Shown piece after piece: positions 34,774 through 44,398 of a DNA stretch of 57,221 nt (its first letter is position 1; every line of letters starts with the position of its first letter). This DNA comes from Mycobacterium colombiense (GTDB taxonomy: Bacteria > Actinomycetota > Actinomycetes > Mycobacteriales > Mycobacteriaceae), in contig NZ_LZKI01000062.1 in the NCBI RefSeq assembly GCF_001672755.1, positions 1 through 57,221 on the forward strand, given 5' to 3'. Made by a program: the position numbers and the translations under genes. The notes under the pieces are model-generated. The model did no database searches. It was given only the letters and a program-made list of their open reading frames with translations, and was not told where the DNA came from.

Positions 34774-35616
34774 TCAGCGCAGCAGATGCGTGCGGGCAAA
34801 CTGCAGCGATTCGGCGAGCATGGCCTCGCGCTCGTTGGCGGAACGCGCGCTGGACGTCGAGACCTCCAGGATGACGTGTCCGGCGAAGTGGCTGGCGGCC
34901 AGCATCTGGCACACCTCGGCGGTGGGTTGCGTGCCGCGCCCGGGCACCAGGTGCTCGTCGGCGGGCAGGCCGTTGCCGTCGCACAGGTGCAGGTGCACCA
35001 GCCCCGTCCCCATCCGCTGCGCCATGTCGAGCGAGTCGGTGCCCGCGGTCGCGGTGTGGGACAGGTCCAGCGTGTAGTGCGCGTGGTTGCCGTCGAGCGG
35101 GTCGTAGGAGGGCGCGAACGCCGAGATCGCCGGGCCGGGCCCGCCGCCGCGTTTGCGCATCCGTTCCAGCGACTGGCCCGCCCCGAAGAACCGGTCCGCC
35201 CGGAAGGGGAACATGTTCTCCACCGCGACCAACACGTCGCTGGACGCTTCCAGCTTCGCCACCTGCTCGGAGAAACCCTCGGCGTAGCGCCGCTGCCAGC
35301 GGAACGGCGGGTGCACGACCACGGTCTGCGCGCCCAGCTGCTCGGCGGCGCGCACGCTGCGATCCAGCTTGGGAATCGGGTTGGCACCCCACACCCGCTG
35401 CGAGATCAGCAGGCAGGGCGCGTGTACGGACAACACCGGGACGCGGTAGCGCCGCGACAGCTTCTTGACGGCGGCGACGTCCTGGCTTACCGACTCGGCC
35501 CACACCATCAGCTCGACGCCGTCGTAGCCGAGCCGGGCCGCGTACTCGAAGGCCGCCTCGGCCCGCAACGGGTACACCGAAGCCGTGGAAAGGCCGACTT
35601 TGATGGCGGGGCGCAC
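34774..35616 (-). CDS. sugar phosphate isomerase/epimerase-like TIM-barrel protein (Rv0498-like)
   Basis: A 280-aa protein of the xylose isomerase-like/AP endonuclease family 2 fold, the same length as Rv0498. It starts MRPAIKVGLSTASVYPLRAE, contains YDGVELMVWAES, VLSVHAPCLL, VVVHPPFRW, VAVENMF, LDLSHTATAG, LVHLHLCDGNG and VILEVST. The repeated His/Glu/Asp residues at strand ends are the expected metal ligands. The reaction is not known. It is downstream of the membrane protein gene by 15 nt. Confidence 0.88.
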   Translation of the reverse strand: MRPAIKVGLSTASVYPLRAEAAFEYAARLGYDGVELMVWAESVSQDVAAVKKLSRRYRVPVLSVHAPCLLISQRVWGANPIPKLDRSVRAAEQLGAQTVVVHPPFRWQRRYAEGFSEQVAKLEASSDVLVAVENMFPFRADRFFGAGQSLERMRKRGGGPGPAISAFAPSYDPLDGNHAHYTLDLSHTATAGTDSLDMAQRMGTGLVHLHLCDGNGLPADEHLVPGRGTQPTAEVCQMLAASHFAGHVILEVSTSSARSANEREAMLAESLQFARTHLLR

Positions 35617-35631
35617 TGTCTACGGTGCCGC

Positions 35632-36624
35632 TTAGCCCGATTGCAACGACAGCGCCAAGGGTCCCAGGGTGATCAGCGCACCCACCGCGACCGCGATCAA
35701 CGTGCTGGCGATGTCCTCGGTCTTGCGGACCACCCGGACCCCGGCCACCAGGCCCAGGATGACGAGCACCGATAGCACCAGCGCCACCAGGCTGTTCCAG
35801 CGCCACAGCTGGTCGAAGGCCACGAACAATCCGCCGCCGAACGCGACGGCCAGCATCGACTGCAGCACGACCACGCCGCCACGCCACACCGCGTCGAATC
35901 TGCCCGGCTCCGGGTGGGCTTCCGCGGCGCCGTCCGCGTGCCGGTCCTCGAGATCGAGGCGCTCGTCGTCGCGGAGCACTCCGGCCGGCAGCGGCCCCGA
36001 GCCGTCCTCGTCGTCCTCGTCGTCCCCGGATCGCAGGAAGGAGCGCACGTAGGCGGAGTCCTCCAGCGCCGGTTCGGCCTCGCGCACTTCGGAGTCCATG
36101 ACGTCCACCGGGACGTCGGCGTAGTGGTCCAGCGGGTCGAAGCTCATGTCCTCGGCCCCCGAGCCGGCCTGGCCGGTGCCATTGGCGGACGAGCCGGCCG
36201 GGCCGGCTTCGGGCAAGGGCCGCGGGTATTCGCTGCGCTCGGGCCCCGGCGCGCGCTTGGGCTGCGGCGGCGACTTGGGCCAGCGCGGCTCGGGCTCGGA
36301 CCAGTAGGGCGCCTTGGGCTGGGCCTTGGTCACCGGCTCGGCGGCGGCCTCCCGGGCGGCGGGCTCGGCGGTCGGGGCCGCGTCGACCGCGTCGATCGTG
36401 TCGGTGGCTTCGTTGGCGTTGCGCGCGGGTTCGTCGTCGTCGTCGTGGATCACCGGAAGGTCGCCGGTCAGTTCGGCGACGGTCACCGAGTCGCTGTCGC
36501 CGCGCCGGCGGCGACGCCGCCGGGTCACCGCCGGAGCGCCGATGGTTCCGTTTCTTGCCAGCAATTCGGCAACTGAGATGGGCCGAGTGCCGGGGCTCTC
36601 GGTCTCGGAGTGCGGTCCGGTCAT
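35632..36624 (-). CDS. membrane protein with long acidic N-terminal region (Rv0497-like)
   Basis: A 330-aa protein. The first 235 residues are low complexity, rich in Glu, Asp, Ala, Pro and Arg, with a basic patch RRRRRRGD near residue 37. Three membrane helices close the protein ([38 protein letters not shown] and [18 protein letters not shown]). The ATG 36624 overlaps the ppx1 stop (ATGA), so it is translationally coupled to the polyphosphatase. No enzyme motif is visible. A cytoplasmic disordered arm anchored at the membrane is the best description. Confidence 0.85.
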   Translation of the reverse strand: MTGPHSETESPGTRPISVAELLARNGTIGAPAVTRRRRRRRGDSDSVTVAELTGDLPVIHDDDDEPARNANEATDTIDAVDAAPTAEPAAREAAAEPVTKAQPKAPYWSEPEPRWPKSPPQPKRAPGPERSEYPRPLPEAGPAGSSANGTGQAGSGAEDMSFDPLDHYADVPVDVMDSEVREAEPALEDSAYVRSFLRSGDDEDDEDGSGPLPAGVLRDDERLDLEDRHADGAAEAHPEPGRFDAVWRGGVVVLQSMLAVAFGGGLFVAFDQLWRWNSLVALVLSVLVILGLVAGVRVVRKTEDIASTLIAVAVGALITLGPLALSLQSG

Positions 36625-37637
36625 GGTTTGTCGCCTCTCGATCGGTTCTGATTCCGATCAACTACCTGACCTCCAGCATTGCGCACCGAAGGCTCCATGA
36701 GGGCCGATCCGTCGGCTTCGCTGTCGAGTTTGCGCAAGATGAGACCTTCCCGTAATGCCCACGGGCAAATATCCACCGAATCGATCGACAGCGCTCGCAT
36801 GCTTGCCTCCGCCACCAGAGCACCCGCAACGATCTGCGGTGCCCGCTCGGCGCTCACTCCTTCCAGTTCTGCCCGGTCAGCGGTCGTCATCCTAGAGATG
36901 AAAGATATGAGTTGCCTGAGGCCGTTTGCTGTAAGCGTCCTCTTGACCCGCGGTCCAGCGCCCGACGGCGCCGCACCGGTGAGCCGGGCCAGCGAGCGGA
37001 AAGTCTTCGACGTCGCCACGGTCAGGTCGGGACTGCCCGCCTCCAGGATGTTCACGCTGGCTTCGGAGAGCTCGGCGTCCAGCCAGTCCCGCAGCATCGC
37101 CACCCGGCGCCGGCCGGGCGGATCGTCGGGCAGCCACTCGCGGGTGAGCCGTCCGGCGCCCAGCGGCAGTGACAGCGCGACCTCGGGCTCCTCGTCCACG
37201 CCGCTGGACATCTCCAGCGAGCCGCCGCCGATGTCCAGGTTGATGATGCGGCCCGCGCTCCACCCGTACCACCGGCGCACCGCCAGAAAGGTCAGCCGCG
37301 ACTCGTCGACCCCGGTCAGCACCCGCAGCTCGACGCCGGTCTCCTTGCGGACCCGGCTCAGCACGTCGTCGGAGTTGCCGGCGTCGCGGACCGCGGATGT
37401 GGCGAAGGCCATCAGCTCCGCGCAGCCCGAACTGTCGGCGATCTTGGCGAATTCGTCGATCGTGGAGATCAGCTTCTCGGCACCGCGTTTGGTGATCTTG
37501 CCGGCGCTGTCGGTGGCCTCGGCCAGCCGCAGGGTGGCCTTCGTCGAACTCATCGGCGTCGGATGACCGCCGCGGTGGGCATCCACCACCAGCAGATGCA
37601 CCGTGTTGCTGCCCACGTCGAGAACGCCCAATCGCAC
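36621..37637 (-). CDS. ppx1: exopolyphosphatase (Ppx/GppA family, PPX1-like)
   Basis: A 338-aa actin-fold phosphatase, counterpart of Rv0496. Phosphate-binding blocks are [16 protein letters not shown] at the N-terminus, [15 protein letters not shown], and [15 protein letters not shown]. The family splits inorganic polyphosphate or pppGpp; the M. tuberculosis protein is a short-chain exopolyphosphatase. GTG 37637 lies 6 nt after a TAGTTT box, so a leaderless transcript is expected. Its C-terminal ATGA overlap couples it to the acidic membrane protein. Nearby regX3-senX3 also serve phosphate metabolism. Confidence 0.93.
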   Translation of the reverse strand: MRLGVLDVGSNTVHLLVVDAHRGGHPTPMSSTKATLRLAEATDSAGKITKRGAEKLISTIDEFAKIADSSGCAELMAFATSAVRDAGNSDDVLSRVRKETGVELRVLTGVDESRLTFLAVRRWYGWSAGRIINLDIGGGSLEMSSGVDEEPEVALSLPLGAGRLTREWLPDDPPGRRRVAMLRDWLDAELSEASVNILEAGSPDLTVATSKTFRSLARLTGAAPSGAGPRVKRTLTANGLRQLISFISRMTTADRAELEGVSAERAPQIVAGALVAEASMRALSIDSVDICPWALREGLILRKLDSEADGSALMEPSVRNAGGQVVDRNQNRSRGDKP

Positions 37638-37643
37638 GTAAAC

Positions 37644-37649
37644 AAACTA
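37644..37649 (-). promoter_or_regulatory. leaderless -10 element for ppx1
   Basis: TAGTTT on the minus strand ends 6 nt before the GTG at 37637, the usual TANNNT spacing for mycobacterial leaderless transcripts. No -35 was needed for the call. Confidence 0.6.
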
Positions 37650-37752
37650 ACGAAGCCTCGGGGGCGGTGCTTTGCGCGACCCGGTTAACCCGCCGTGATC
37701 GCCGCCATACGGACCCCGAGTGTCAGCGGCTGAAATGGTCCGAACCGTGGTC

Positions 37753-37758
37753 TAACGT
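37753..37758 (+). promoter_or_regulatory. leaderless -10 element for the cysteine-rich gene
   Basis: TAACGT ends 7 nt before GTG 37766. This sets the start codon of the downstream gene, whose frame is open much further upstream. Confidence 0.6.
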
Positions 37759-37765
37759 GGACTGC

Positions 37766-38551
37766 GTGGCGAATTCGCACCCGGAACCGGGCCAAGAGGT
37801 CGAGCTGGATTTCGCCCGCGAATGGGTGGAGTTCTACGACCCCGACAACCCCGAGCACCTGATCGCCGCGGACCTGACCTGGCTGCTCTCCCGGTGGACG
37901 TGTGTGTTCGGCACCCCGGCCTGCCGGGGCACCGTGGCGGGTCGCCCGGACGACGGGTGTTGCTCGCACGGTGCGTTCCTGTCCGACGACGACGATCGCG
38001 CCCGCCTGGACGACGCGGTGAAAAAGCTGACGGATGCCGACTGGCAATTTCGCGAAAAAGGGTTGGGCCGCAAGGGTTATCTGGAGCTCGACGAGCATGA
38101 CGGCCAGCCGCAGTACCGCACCCGCAAGCACAAAGACGCGTGCATCTTCCTGAACCGGCCGGGCTTCGCGGGCGGGGTCGGCTGCGCGCTGCACAGCAAG
38201 GCCCTCAAGCTGGGCGTGCCGCCGCTGACCATGAAGCCGGATGTCTGCTGGCAGTTGCCGATCCGTCGCAGCCAGGAGTGGGTGACGCGGCCCGACGGCA
38301 CCGAGATCCTCAAGACCTGGGTCACCGAATACGACCGCCGCGGTTGGGGTTCCGGCGGCGCCGACCTGCACTGGTACTGCACCGGCGATCCGGCCGCCCA
38401 TGTCGGCGCCAAGCAGGTGTGGGAAAGCCTGGCCGACGAACTCACCGAGCTGCTGGGCGCCAAGGCGTATTCGGAGCTGGCCGCAATGTGCAAGCGCCGC
38501 AGCAAGTTAGGGCTTATCGCGGTGCACCCGGCCACTCGCATCGCCGAGTAG
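37766..38551 (+). CDS. conserved cysteine-rich protein (Rv0495c-like), possibly metal-binding
   Basis: A 261-aa protein with many conserved cysteines: [52 protein letters not shown] and AAMCKRR. The paired and spaced cysteines suggest zinc or iron binding, as in YkgJ-like metal-chelating families. It has no signal peptide and no membrane helix. GTG 37766 is preferred because of a leaderless promoter; the frame is open back to 37667 (294 aa), closer to the length I recall for Rv0495c, so the start is uncertain. It is divergent from ppx1. Confidence 0.85.
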   Translation: MANSHPEPGQEVELDFAREWVEFYDPDNPEHLIAADLTWLLSRWTCVFGTPACRGTVAGRPDDGCCSHGAFLSDDDDRARLDDAVKKLTDADWQFREKGLGRKGYLELDEHDGQPQYRTRKHKDACIFLNRPGFAGGVGCALHSKALKLGVPPLTMKPDVCWQLPIRRSQEWVTRPDGTEILKTWVTEYDRRGWGSGGADLHWYCTGDPAAHVGAKQVWESLADELTELLGAKAYSELAAMCKRRSKLGLIAVHPATRIAE

Positions 38552-38605
38552 GCCCACACTTCAGGCTGATACCCGGTGAGCCGCGGACGGCGACGGGAGC
38601 AAGCG

Positions 38606-39550
38606 ATGGACGACGAAAAGCGGTCGGCCGCCGCCCCGCGGTGGCGCGGCACGGCAGGGCGCCTCGAAGTCTGGTACGCCACCCTGTCCGACCCGCGGAC
38701 GGGCGCGGCGTTGTGGATCCATTGCGAGACGGTGGCTCCCGTGCAGGGCGCCCCGTACGCACACGGCTGGGTCACCCGGTTTCCGCCCGACGGGTCGCCC
38801 CGCACGGAACGGTTCGGCCCCGAGCCCACTCGGCCCGCGGCGGGCGCGCACTGGTTCAACGCCGCCGGGGTTCGAGTGGCCGACGCGCGGCTGGCGGGGC
38901 GGGCCGGGTCGTCGGCCTGGGATTTGTCCTGGACGGACACCGCCCGCCCGCTCTGGACATTCCCCCGCCTGGTGTGGGAGCGCGAGGTGTTGCCCGGCGC
39001 GCAGGTCGCCCTGGCCCCCACCGCCGACTTCACCGGCTCATTCACCGACGGAGGCACCGTCATACCGATCGCGGGATGGCGCGGCGGCGTCGCCCACATC
39101 TACGGACACGGCAACGCCAGACGCTGGGGGTGGATCCACGCCGACCTCGGCGGCGGCGACGTCCTCGAGGTGGTCACCACCGTATCACACAAGCCGGCGC
39201 TGCGCCGGCTCGCACCGCTGGCTTTCGTGCGCTTCCGGCTCGGCGGAAAGGATTGGCCCGCAAGCACTCTCCCATCGTTGCGGATGCGGACCAGGCTCGA
39301 CCCGCGACACTGGCGGCTGGCGGGACGCATCGGCGGTCGCCGGGTGCTCATCCGGGTCGACCAGCCGCCGGACCGATGCGTGAGCCTGGGGTACACCGAT
39401 CCCGACGGCGGCACCGCGGTGTGCACCAACACCGAACAGGCCGACATCCGCATCGACATCGGTCACCGGCGTTGGTCGGTGCTCGGCCACGCCGAGGTGG
39501 GCCTGCGCGGGACCGAAGCGCCCGGGATCAACGAGAGAGTGCCGTGCTGA
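38606..39550 (+). CDS. lipocalin-like protein related to carotenoid 1,2-hydratase/AttH
   Basis: A 314-aa protein starting at ATG 38606 with GGGAG 7 nt upstream. The repeated beta-strand segments RLEVWYATLSDPRTGAALWIH, AWDLSWTDTARPLWTFPR and AGWRGGVAHIYGHGNARRWGWIH resemble the CrtC/AttH double-lipocalin family, where such W-x-H-G-N-A-R-R-WGW motifs occur. No signal peptide. It could modify a hydrophobic compound or bind one. No carotenoid gene is near, so the role is open. I do not recall a counterpart between Rv0495c and regX3 in M. tuberculosis; this is an accessory insertion. It converges with regX3. Confidence 0.65.
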   Translation: MDDEKRSAAAPRWRGTAGRLEVWYATLSDPRTGAALWIHCETVAPVQGAPYAHGWVTRFPPDGSPRTERFGPEPTRPAAGAHWFNAAGVRVADARLAGRAGSSAWDLSWTDTARPLWTFPRLVWEREVLPGAQVALAPTADFTGSFTDGGTVIPIAGWRGGVAHIYGHGNARRWGWIHADLGGGDVLEVVTTVSHKPALRRLAPLAFVRFRLGGKDWPASTLPSLRMRTRLDPRHWRLAGRIGGRRVLIRVDQPPDRCVSLGYTDPDGGTAVCTNTEQADIRIDIGHRRWSVLGHAEVGLRGTEAPGINERVPC

Positions 39551-39653
39551 GCTTCCGCGATCCGACAACGGCGCGTGGACGGCCGTGACGGGGTGATCGC
39601 GCCCAGTACCTGGATCACGTCGTCGACATCACGCCGCCGGCGGAGCCGTCAGG

Positions 39654-40337
39654 CTAGCCTTCGAGCTTGTAGCCCAGCCCTCGCACCGTCACCAGGTGCA
39701 CCGGGTTGGCCGGGTCGGATTCGATCTTGGACCGCAGCCGCTTGACGTGCACGTCGAGTGTCTTGGTGTCGCCGACGTAGTCGGCACCCCACACCCGGTC
39801 GATCAACTGTCCGCGGGTCAGCACCCGGCCGCTGTTGCGCATCAGATACTCGAGAAGGTCAAACTCCTTGAGCGGCAAGGTGATCGCGTCGCCATTGACC
39901 GAGACGACGTGGCGTTCCACGTCCATCCGCACGGGACCGGATTCGAGCACGCCATCGCTGATCTCGGAATCGTCGTCACCGCCGCGGCGCAACACCGCCC
40001 GGATCCGCGCGATCAACTCGCGCGCCGAATACGGCTTGGTCACATAGTCGTCGGCACCGAGTTCGAGGCCCACGACCTTGTCGATCTCGCTGTCCCGGGC
40101 GGTGACCATGATCACCGGCACGCTGGAACGCGCACGCAGCTGCTTGCAGACGTCGGTGCCCGACATTCCCGGCAGCATCAGGTCGAGCAGCACGATGTCG
40201 GCCCCGCCCCGGTCAAACTCGGCCAGCGCGGCCGAACCGTCGGTCACCACGGTGGCCTCGAAACCCTCCTTGCGGAGCAGGAAGGCCAGCGGGTCGGCCA
40301 GCGACTCCTCGTCCTCCACGATCAGCACACTGGTCAT
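39654..40337 (-). CDS. regX3: response regulator RegX3
   Basis: An OmpR/PhoB-type response regulator, 227 aa, the same length as Rv0491. The receiver domain has the acidic pocket in IVEDEE and phosphoacceptor Asp52 in VLLDLMLPG, with the conserved Thr in VTAR and Lys in VTKPY. The C-terminal winged helix (about 130-225) includes LPLKEFDLLEYLMRN and TLDVHVKRLRSKIE. With SenX3 it controls phosphate-starvation genes and, in mycobacteria, ESX-5 and redox genes. AGGAGGA about 10 nt upstream lies inside the MIRU-like mini-ORF that overlaps its ATG. Confidence 0.98.
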   Translation of the reverse strand: MTSVLIVEDEESLADPLAFLLRKEGFEATVVTDGSAALAEFDRGGADIVLLDLMLPGMSGTDVCKQLRARSSVPVIMVTARDSEIDKVVGLELGADDYVTKPYSARELIARIRAVLRRGGDDDSEISDGVLESGPVRMDVERHVVSVNGDAITLPLKEFDLLEYLMRNSGRVLTRGQLIDRVWGADYVGDTKTLDVHVKRLRSKIESDPANPVHLVTVRGLGYKLEG

Positions 40338-40390
40338 CGGCGCGATTCCTCCTCATCGCTGCGCTCTGCATCGTCATACGCGCGGGTCAT
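40334..40390 (-). CDS. 18-codon MIRU-like mini-ORF bridging senX3 and regX3
   Basis: Starting at ATG 40390 and ending at TGA 40334, this frame encodes [18 protein letters not shown]. Its ATG overlaps the senX3 stop (ATGA), and its TGA overlaps the regX3 ATG (ATGA). The DNA contains GCAGAGCGCAGCGATGAGG, which matches my memory of the end of M. tuberculosis MIRU elements; in that species the senX3-regX3 gap holds MIRU copies. Here a single short unit of 57 bp replaces them. It also supplies the ribosome site of regX3. It is more likely a coupling device than a functional peptide. Confidence 0.7.
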   Translation of the reverse strand: MTRAYDDAERSDEEESRR

Positions 40391-41610
40391 CGACTTAGTT
40401 CTTCCTCTCGTTGTGAGCGGTTGGGCCGCACGTCGCGACCCGGCGCTTGCTCGGATTCGCCATGGTCTTGATCAGACGCCATGGCAGCCGGAATGGAAAG
40501 GGTGAATGTCGATCCGGTTCCGGGTTTGCTCCACACGCCGATGCTGCCGTTGTGGTTGGCTGCGACGTGCTTGACGATGGCCAGGCCCAGCCCACTGCCT
40601 CCGGTGGCGCGCGAGCGCGCCTTGTCCCCCCGGAAGAACCGCTCGAAAACCCGCTCCTGGTCTTCCAGGGCGATTCCGATGCCGCGGTCGGTCACCGCGA
40701 TCTCGATGTTCTCGCCGCGGCGGCGACGGCTGATCGACACCGGCGAACCCGGTGGCGAATAGGCGATGGCGTTGGACACCAGGTTGGCCAGGGCGGTGAC
40801 CAGCAGCGTCTCGTCGCCCAGCACCCGCAGACCGCTGGGCGCGTCCGTCCGGACCTCGATATCGGCGTTGTCGGCTGCCACCTTGTGACGCGAAATCGCT
40901 TCGCCCACAACCTGATCGACGTCGACCTCGATAACGGTGGGCAGGCGTTCGGCGCCCTGCAGCCGGGACAGCTCGATCAGCTCGGCGACCATGTCGCCCA
41001 GCCGGTTGGCTTCGACGAGCACCTTCTCGGCGAACCGCCGCACGGTTTCGGAGTCGTCGGACGAGGCCAGCAGGGCCTCGGCGAGCAGCGCCATGGCGCC
41101 GACCGGCGTCTTGAGTTCGTGGCTGACGTTGGCCACGAAATCGCGCCGGGTCGCTTCCATCCGCGCGTAGTCCGACTGATCGTGGGCGAAGACCACGGCG
41201 AACCGGCGGTCTTCTTCGCTGAGCAACCGGGCTTGCCCGTGCACCGAGAGCCCGGACCGGCCGCCCGACCGTTTCGTCGGCTGCAGGTCGAATTCGACGT
41301 CCACGCCGGTCAGGGCCTGCTGCGCCGCCTGCCAGGCCTGGTCGTCGAGCTGGCGGTCGCGCACCAGGCCCAGCTCCTTGGCCCGGTCATTGAGGTAGAC
41401 GACGTCACGATGGGCGTCCACCACCGCCGCTCCCAGCGGCATCAGCGCCACGATGCGTTGCAGCATCTGCGCGACGGTGATCCCGGTCCACTCGACACGC
41501 TGGCGGCGCTGCACCGCCCGCGGTGACAGCCGAATTCCGACCAGTACACCTGCGGCCAGTGCCAACGCGGACAAAACCCCGGCCAGCAACAGCGCCGAGA
41601 ACACAGTCAC
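40387..41610 (-). CDS. senX3: sensor histidine kinase SenX3
   Basis: The phosphate-sensing partner of RegX3, 407 aa. Two N-terminal membrane helices are followed by a PAS-like domain (about 45-145), then the dimerisation domain with phosphoacceptor His164 in [14 protein letters not shown] and the ATPase domain with [17 protein letters not shown] and [12 protein letters not shown]. The start is GTG 41610, 7 nt after TAGGAT, so it is probably leaderless. In phosphate-rich cells the PstSCAB-PhoU system keeps this kinase off. The stop is joined to regX3 through a mini-ORF. A PHO-box-like repeat lies about 100 bp upstream. Confidence 0.98.
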   Translation of the reverse strand: MTVFSALLLAGVLSALALAAGVLVGIRLSPRAVQRRQRVEWTGITVAQMLQRIVALMPLGAAVVDAHRDVVYLNDRAKELGLVRDRQLDDQAWQAAQQALTGVDVEFDLQPTKRSGGRSGLSVHGQARLLSEEDRRFAVVFAHDQSDYARMEATRRDFVANVSHELKTPVGAMALLAEALLASSDDSETVRRFAEKVLVEANRLGDMVAELIELSRLQGAERLPTVIEVDVDQVVGEAISRHKVAADNADIEVRTDAPSGLRVLGDETLLVTALANLVSNAIAYSPPGSPVSISRRRRGENIEIAVTDRGIGIALEDQERVFERFFRGDKARSRATGGSGLGLAIVKHVAANHNGSIGVWSKPGTGSTFTLSIPAAMASDQDHGESEQAPGRDVRPNRSQREEELSR

Positions 41611-41617
41611 ATAGCAA

Positions 41618-41623
41618 ATCCTA
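41618..41623 (-). promoter_or_regulatory. leaderless -10 element for senX3
   Basis: TAGGAT on the minus strand, 7 nt before GTG 41610. Confidence 0.55.
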
Positions 41624-41704
41624 CAAATCTTCCTGAACGCTGCCCTAGCGGAACGAGGCCAAAATCGGACAAGTCACACCTTGCGCCACAGGTATTCCGC
41701 TCCC

Positions 41705-41722
41705 GTTCACGCGATGTTTGGC
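41705..41722 (+). promoter_or_regulatory. PHO-box-like direct repeat upstream of senX3
   Basis: GTTCACG (41705-41711) and GTTTGGC (41716-41722) are 11 bp apart start to start, the spacing of PhoB/PhoP/RegX3 direct repeats. It lies in the gpm1-senX3 gap. RegX3 autoregulates its operon in mycobacteria, so it is a plausible RegX3 site; the second half-site is weak. Confidence 0.4.
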
Positions 41723-41764
41723 TAAATGGCCTTTATCTCGCCGAACGGGGCGGGCGCGCCGGCG

Positions 41765-42514
41765 TCAGCCGCGTCCCTGGCTGGCAACCGCGGCGGCGCC
41801 GGCGGCGGCCGCCTCCGGGTCCAGATAGGTGCCGCCGGCCACCACGGGCCGCAGGTCAGCGTCCAGGTCGTAGCGCAGCGGGATGCCGGTCGGGATGTTC
41901 AATCCGGCGATCTCGTCGTCGGACACCTGGTCGAGGTGCTTGACCAGGGCCCGCAGCGAGTTGCCGTGCGCCACGATCAGCACCGTCTTGCCGCTGCGCA
42001 GGTCCGGAACGATCACGTCGGTGAAATACGGCAGGAAGCGCACGACCACGTCGGCCAGGCACTCGGTCAGCGGGCCGCCGCCGATGTCGGCGTACCGGGG
42101 ATCGGTGTCCTGGCTGTAGGTGCTGCCCTTCTCGATGGGCGGGGGCGGCGTGTCGTAGCTGCGCCGCCAGGCCATGAACTGGTCCTCGCCGTAGCGGGCC
42201 TTCGTCTCGGCCTTGTCCAGCCCCTGCAGCGCCCCGTAATGCCGCTCGTTGAGCCGCCAGGTGCGCCGCACCGGAATCCACAGCCGGTCGGCGGCGTCCA
42301 GCGCCAGGTGCGCGGTGGAGATGGCGCGGCGCAGCAGCGAGGTGTAGAGGATGTCGGGCAGTAGGTTGTTCTCCGTCAGCAACTCACCGCTGCGCACGGC
42401 CTCGGTCCGGCCCTTCTCGGTGAGGCCGACGTCGACCCAACCGGTGAAGAGGTTCAGCGAGTTCCATTCGCTTTCGCCGTGGCGAAGCAGTACCAGCGTG
42501 GCGGTGTCACCCAT
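41765..42514 (-). CDS. gpm1: 2,3-bisphosphoglycerate-dependent phosphoglycerate mutase
   Basis: A glycolytic mutase interconverting 3- and 2-phosphoglycerate. It is 249 aa from ATG 42514, equal to Rv0489. The catalytic motif [18 protein letters not shown] opens the protein; [29 protein letters not shown]-like [10 protein letters not shown] and [15 protein letters not shown] follow. It lies 25 nt downstream of the YbjN-like gene and 155 nt upstream of senX3, the same order as in M. tuberculosis. Confidence 0.98.
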   Translation of the reverse strand: MGDTATLVLLRHGESEWNSLNLFTGWVDVGLTEKGRTEAVRSGELLTENNLLPDILYTSLLRRAISTAHLALDAADRLWIPVRRTWRLNERHYGALQGLDKAETKARYGEDQFMAWRRSYDTPPPPIEKGSTYSQDTDPRYADIGGGPLTECLADVVVRFLPYFTDVIVPDLRSGKTVLIVAHGNSLRALVKHLDQVSDDEIAGLNIPTGIPLRYDLDADLRPVVAGGTYLDPEAAAAGAAAVASQGRG

Positions 42515-42539
42515 GCCGGTTAGTCTCTCACGCACTCAT

Positions 42540-43067
42540 TCAGCGGTTGTCAGCGTCATCGTCGCCATCGTCGTCGATCAGGTGGGCGAAGGCCTCCAGG
42601 TTCTTCAGCGACTCACCGCGAGACACCCGCCACTCCCACTCTTTCTGGATCGACGAACGAAAACCCAACTCCAGCAACGTATTGAAGTCCGAATCCACCG
42701 CTTCGAGCACCTGCCCGAGCACCCGGTCGAGTTCGTCGGCGTCCACCGAGGCAAGCGACATCCGGCCCACCAGGTAGATGTCCCCGACGTTGTCCAGCGT
42801 GTAGGCCACGCCGTAGAGGCGGCGGTTGCGCTTCAGCAGGAAGCGGTAGACACCTTCATGGTTCTCGTCGGGCTTGCGGCATACGAACGCCTCGACCCGC
42901 ACCGAATGCTCGCCGATGCTCAGGATGGTGTTGGTCTTGAGCTTGCGCTCGCCGGGCAGTTCCACCACCAGTCCCGACAGACCACCATGTGCGCCAGCGT
43001 GTTTCGAGTAGCTCAGCCCGCTGGCCTGCAGGGCATCCTCGATCACGCGTTCCAGCGTGGCGGTCAT
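42540..43067 (-). CDS. YbjN-family protein, tetratricopeptide/T3SS-chaperone-like fold (Rv0487-like)
   Basis: A 175-aa protein starting at ATG 43067, overlapping the mshA stop (ATGA). The sequence [49 protein letters not shown] and DIYLVGRM fits the YbjN/secretion-chaperone-like fold. The C-terminus is a run of Asp ([11 protein letters not shown]). Function unknown; coupling to mshA suggests co-expression with mycothiol synthesis or glycolysis (gpm1 follows 25 nt later). Confidence 0.85.
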   Translation of the reverse strand: MTATLERVIEDALQASGLSYSKHAGAHGGLSGLVVELPGERKLKTNTILSIGEHSVRVEAFVCRKPDENHEGVYRFLLKRNRRLYGVAYTLDNVGDIYLVGRMSLASVDADELDRVLGQVLEAVDSDFNTLLELGFRSSIQKEWEWRVSRGESLKNLEAFAHLIDDDGDDDADNR

Positions 43068-44338
43068 GCGCCCACCCCCCGGCGGTCGGCGGTGTATTCG
43101 CGAATCGCGCGCCGGTAGCTGGCCAGCAGCGCGTCGGTGGTGTGGTCCCAGGAGAACGTGGCGGCGTGCGCGGCGGCCGCGCGGCCCATCTCCTCGGCTT
43201 GCGGCGCGGGCAACCGCAGCAGCCGGCCCAGCGCATCCGCCCATTGCGCGACGTCGTGGCCGGTCACCAGCGTGCCGGTCACCCCGTCCCGCACGGCCAC
43301 CGGCAACCCGCCGACCGCGGCCGCGGCCACCGGCGTCCCGCACGCCTGCGCCTCGAGGGCGACCAGACCGAAGGACTCCGAATAGCTGGGCACCGCAACC
43401 AGATTGGCCGCCTGGAACAGCGTGGCCAGGTTCGGGCGCGACTGAGGGGGCAGGAACGTCACGCGCTCGGCGATACCGAGTTCGTCGGCCAGCCGCACCA
43501 ATCCGTCCGGGGAGGCCAGTCCGCTGCCCGAGGGCCCGCCGGCCACCACGATGCGCACGCCGGGCAGTTGCGCGGCGGCGCGCAGCACGATGTCGGGCGC
43601 CTTGAGCGGCTGGATCCGGCCGACGAACGCCACGATGTCTTCGTCGGGCGGCAGCCCCAGTGCGGCCCGCGCGGCCCCGCGGTCGCCGGGGCCGAACACG
43701 TCGAGATCCACTCCGGGATGGACGACGTCGATCCGTGCCGGGTCGGCATGGTGAATCGAGATCAGTTGCCCGGCTTCGTCGTCGGTGTTGACGATCAGCC
43801 GGTCCGCCTCGTCGACGACCTGCTGCTCGCCGACTGTGCGCAGCGGCGGCTCGGGCGAATCCCCCGCGGCCAGCGCGGCGTTCTTGACCGCGGCCAGCGT
43901 GTGCGCGGTGTGCACCAACGGCACCGCCCAGCGGTCCCGCGCCAGCCAACCGACCTGTCCGGACAGCCAGTAGTGCGAGTGCACGATGTCGTAGTAGCCG
44001 GGCTCGTGCGATGCCTCGGCGCGCAGCACCCCGGCGGCGAACGCGCACAGCTGGGTGGGCAGGTCGTATTTGTCCAGGCCTTCGAACGGGCCTGCCACGA
44101 CGTTGCGGACCAGCACCCCGGGCGCCACCCGCTCGACCGGCGGGTCGGCCGAGGCCGTCGCGCGCGTGAAGATCTCCACTTCGATGCCCCGCCGCGCCAG
44201 GTGCAGCGCGGTCTGCAGCACATAGACGTTCATGCCGCCCGCGTCGCCGGTGCCGGGCTGGGCCAGTGGTGAGGTGTGGACCGCCAACACGGCGACCCGG
44301 CGCGGTTCATTCAGCCGGAAAACCTCATCGTGCCGCAC
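43064..44338 (-). CDS. mshA: mycothiol glycosyltransferase MshA
   Basis: MshA transfers GlcNAc from UDP-GlcNAc to inositol-1-phosphate, the first step in mycothiol synthesis. It is a GT-B family 4 glycosyltransferase: [21 protein letters not shown] at the acceptor loop, [37 protein letters not shown], and the donor EX7E region [22 protein letters not shown] 44338 (VRHDEV) gives 424 aa; upstream codons to 44389 add residues of doubtful value. The C-terminus is shorter than I recall for M. tuberculosis. It is coupled by ATGA to the YbjN-like gene. Confidence 0.96.
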   Translation of the reverse strand: MRHDEVFRLNEPRRVAVLAVHTSPLAQPGTGDAGGMNVYVLQTALHLARRGIEVEIFTRATASADPPVERVAPGVLVRNVVAGPFEGLDKYDLPTQLCAFAAGVLRAEASHEPGYYDIVHSHYWLSGQVGWLARDRWAVPLVHTAHTLAAVKNAALAAGDSPEPPLRTVGEQQVVDEADRLIVNTDDEAGQLISIHHADPARIDVVHPGVDLDVFGPGDRGAARAALGLPPDEDIVAFVGRIQPLKAPDIVLRAAAQLPGVRIVVAGGPSGSGLASPDGLVRLADELGIAERVTFLPPQSRPNLATLFQAANLVAVPSYSESFGLVALEAQACGTPVAAAAVGGLPVAVRDGVTGTLVTGHDVAQWADALGRLLRLPAPQAEEMGRAAAAHAATFSWDHTTDALLASYRRAIREYTADRRGVGA

Positions 44339-44398
44339 CCTGTCATCTTTACAGGATGGTTCGCCGGCCAGCCCAAGCGCGCTGGACACGAAGTCGCG

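Noticed and set aside
34745..36661. 638-codon minus frame over the TIM-barrel and membrane protein genes
   Set aside because: An alternative frame of two recognised genes with Arg/Gly/Ala-rich translation.
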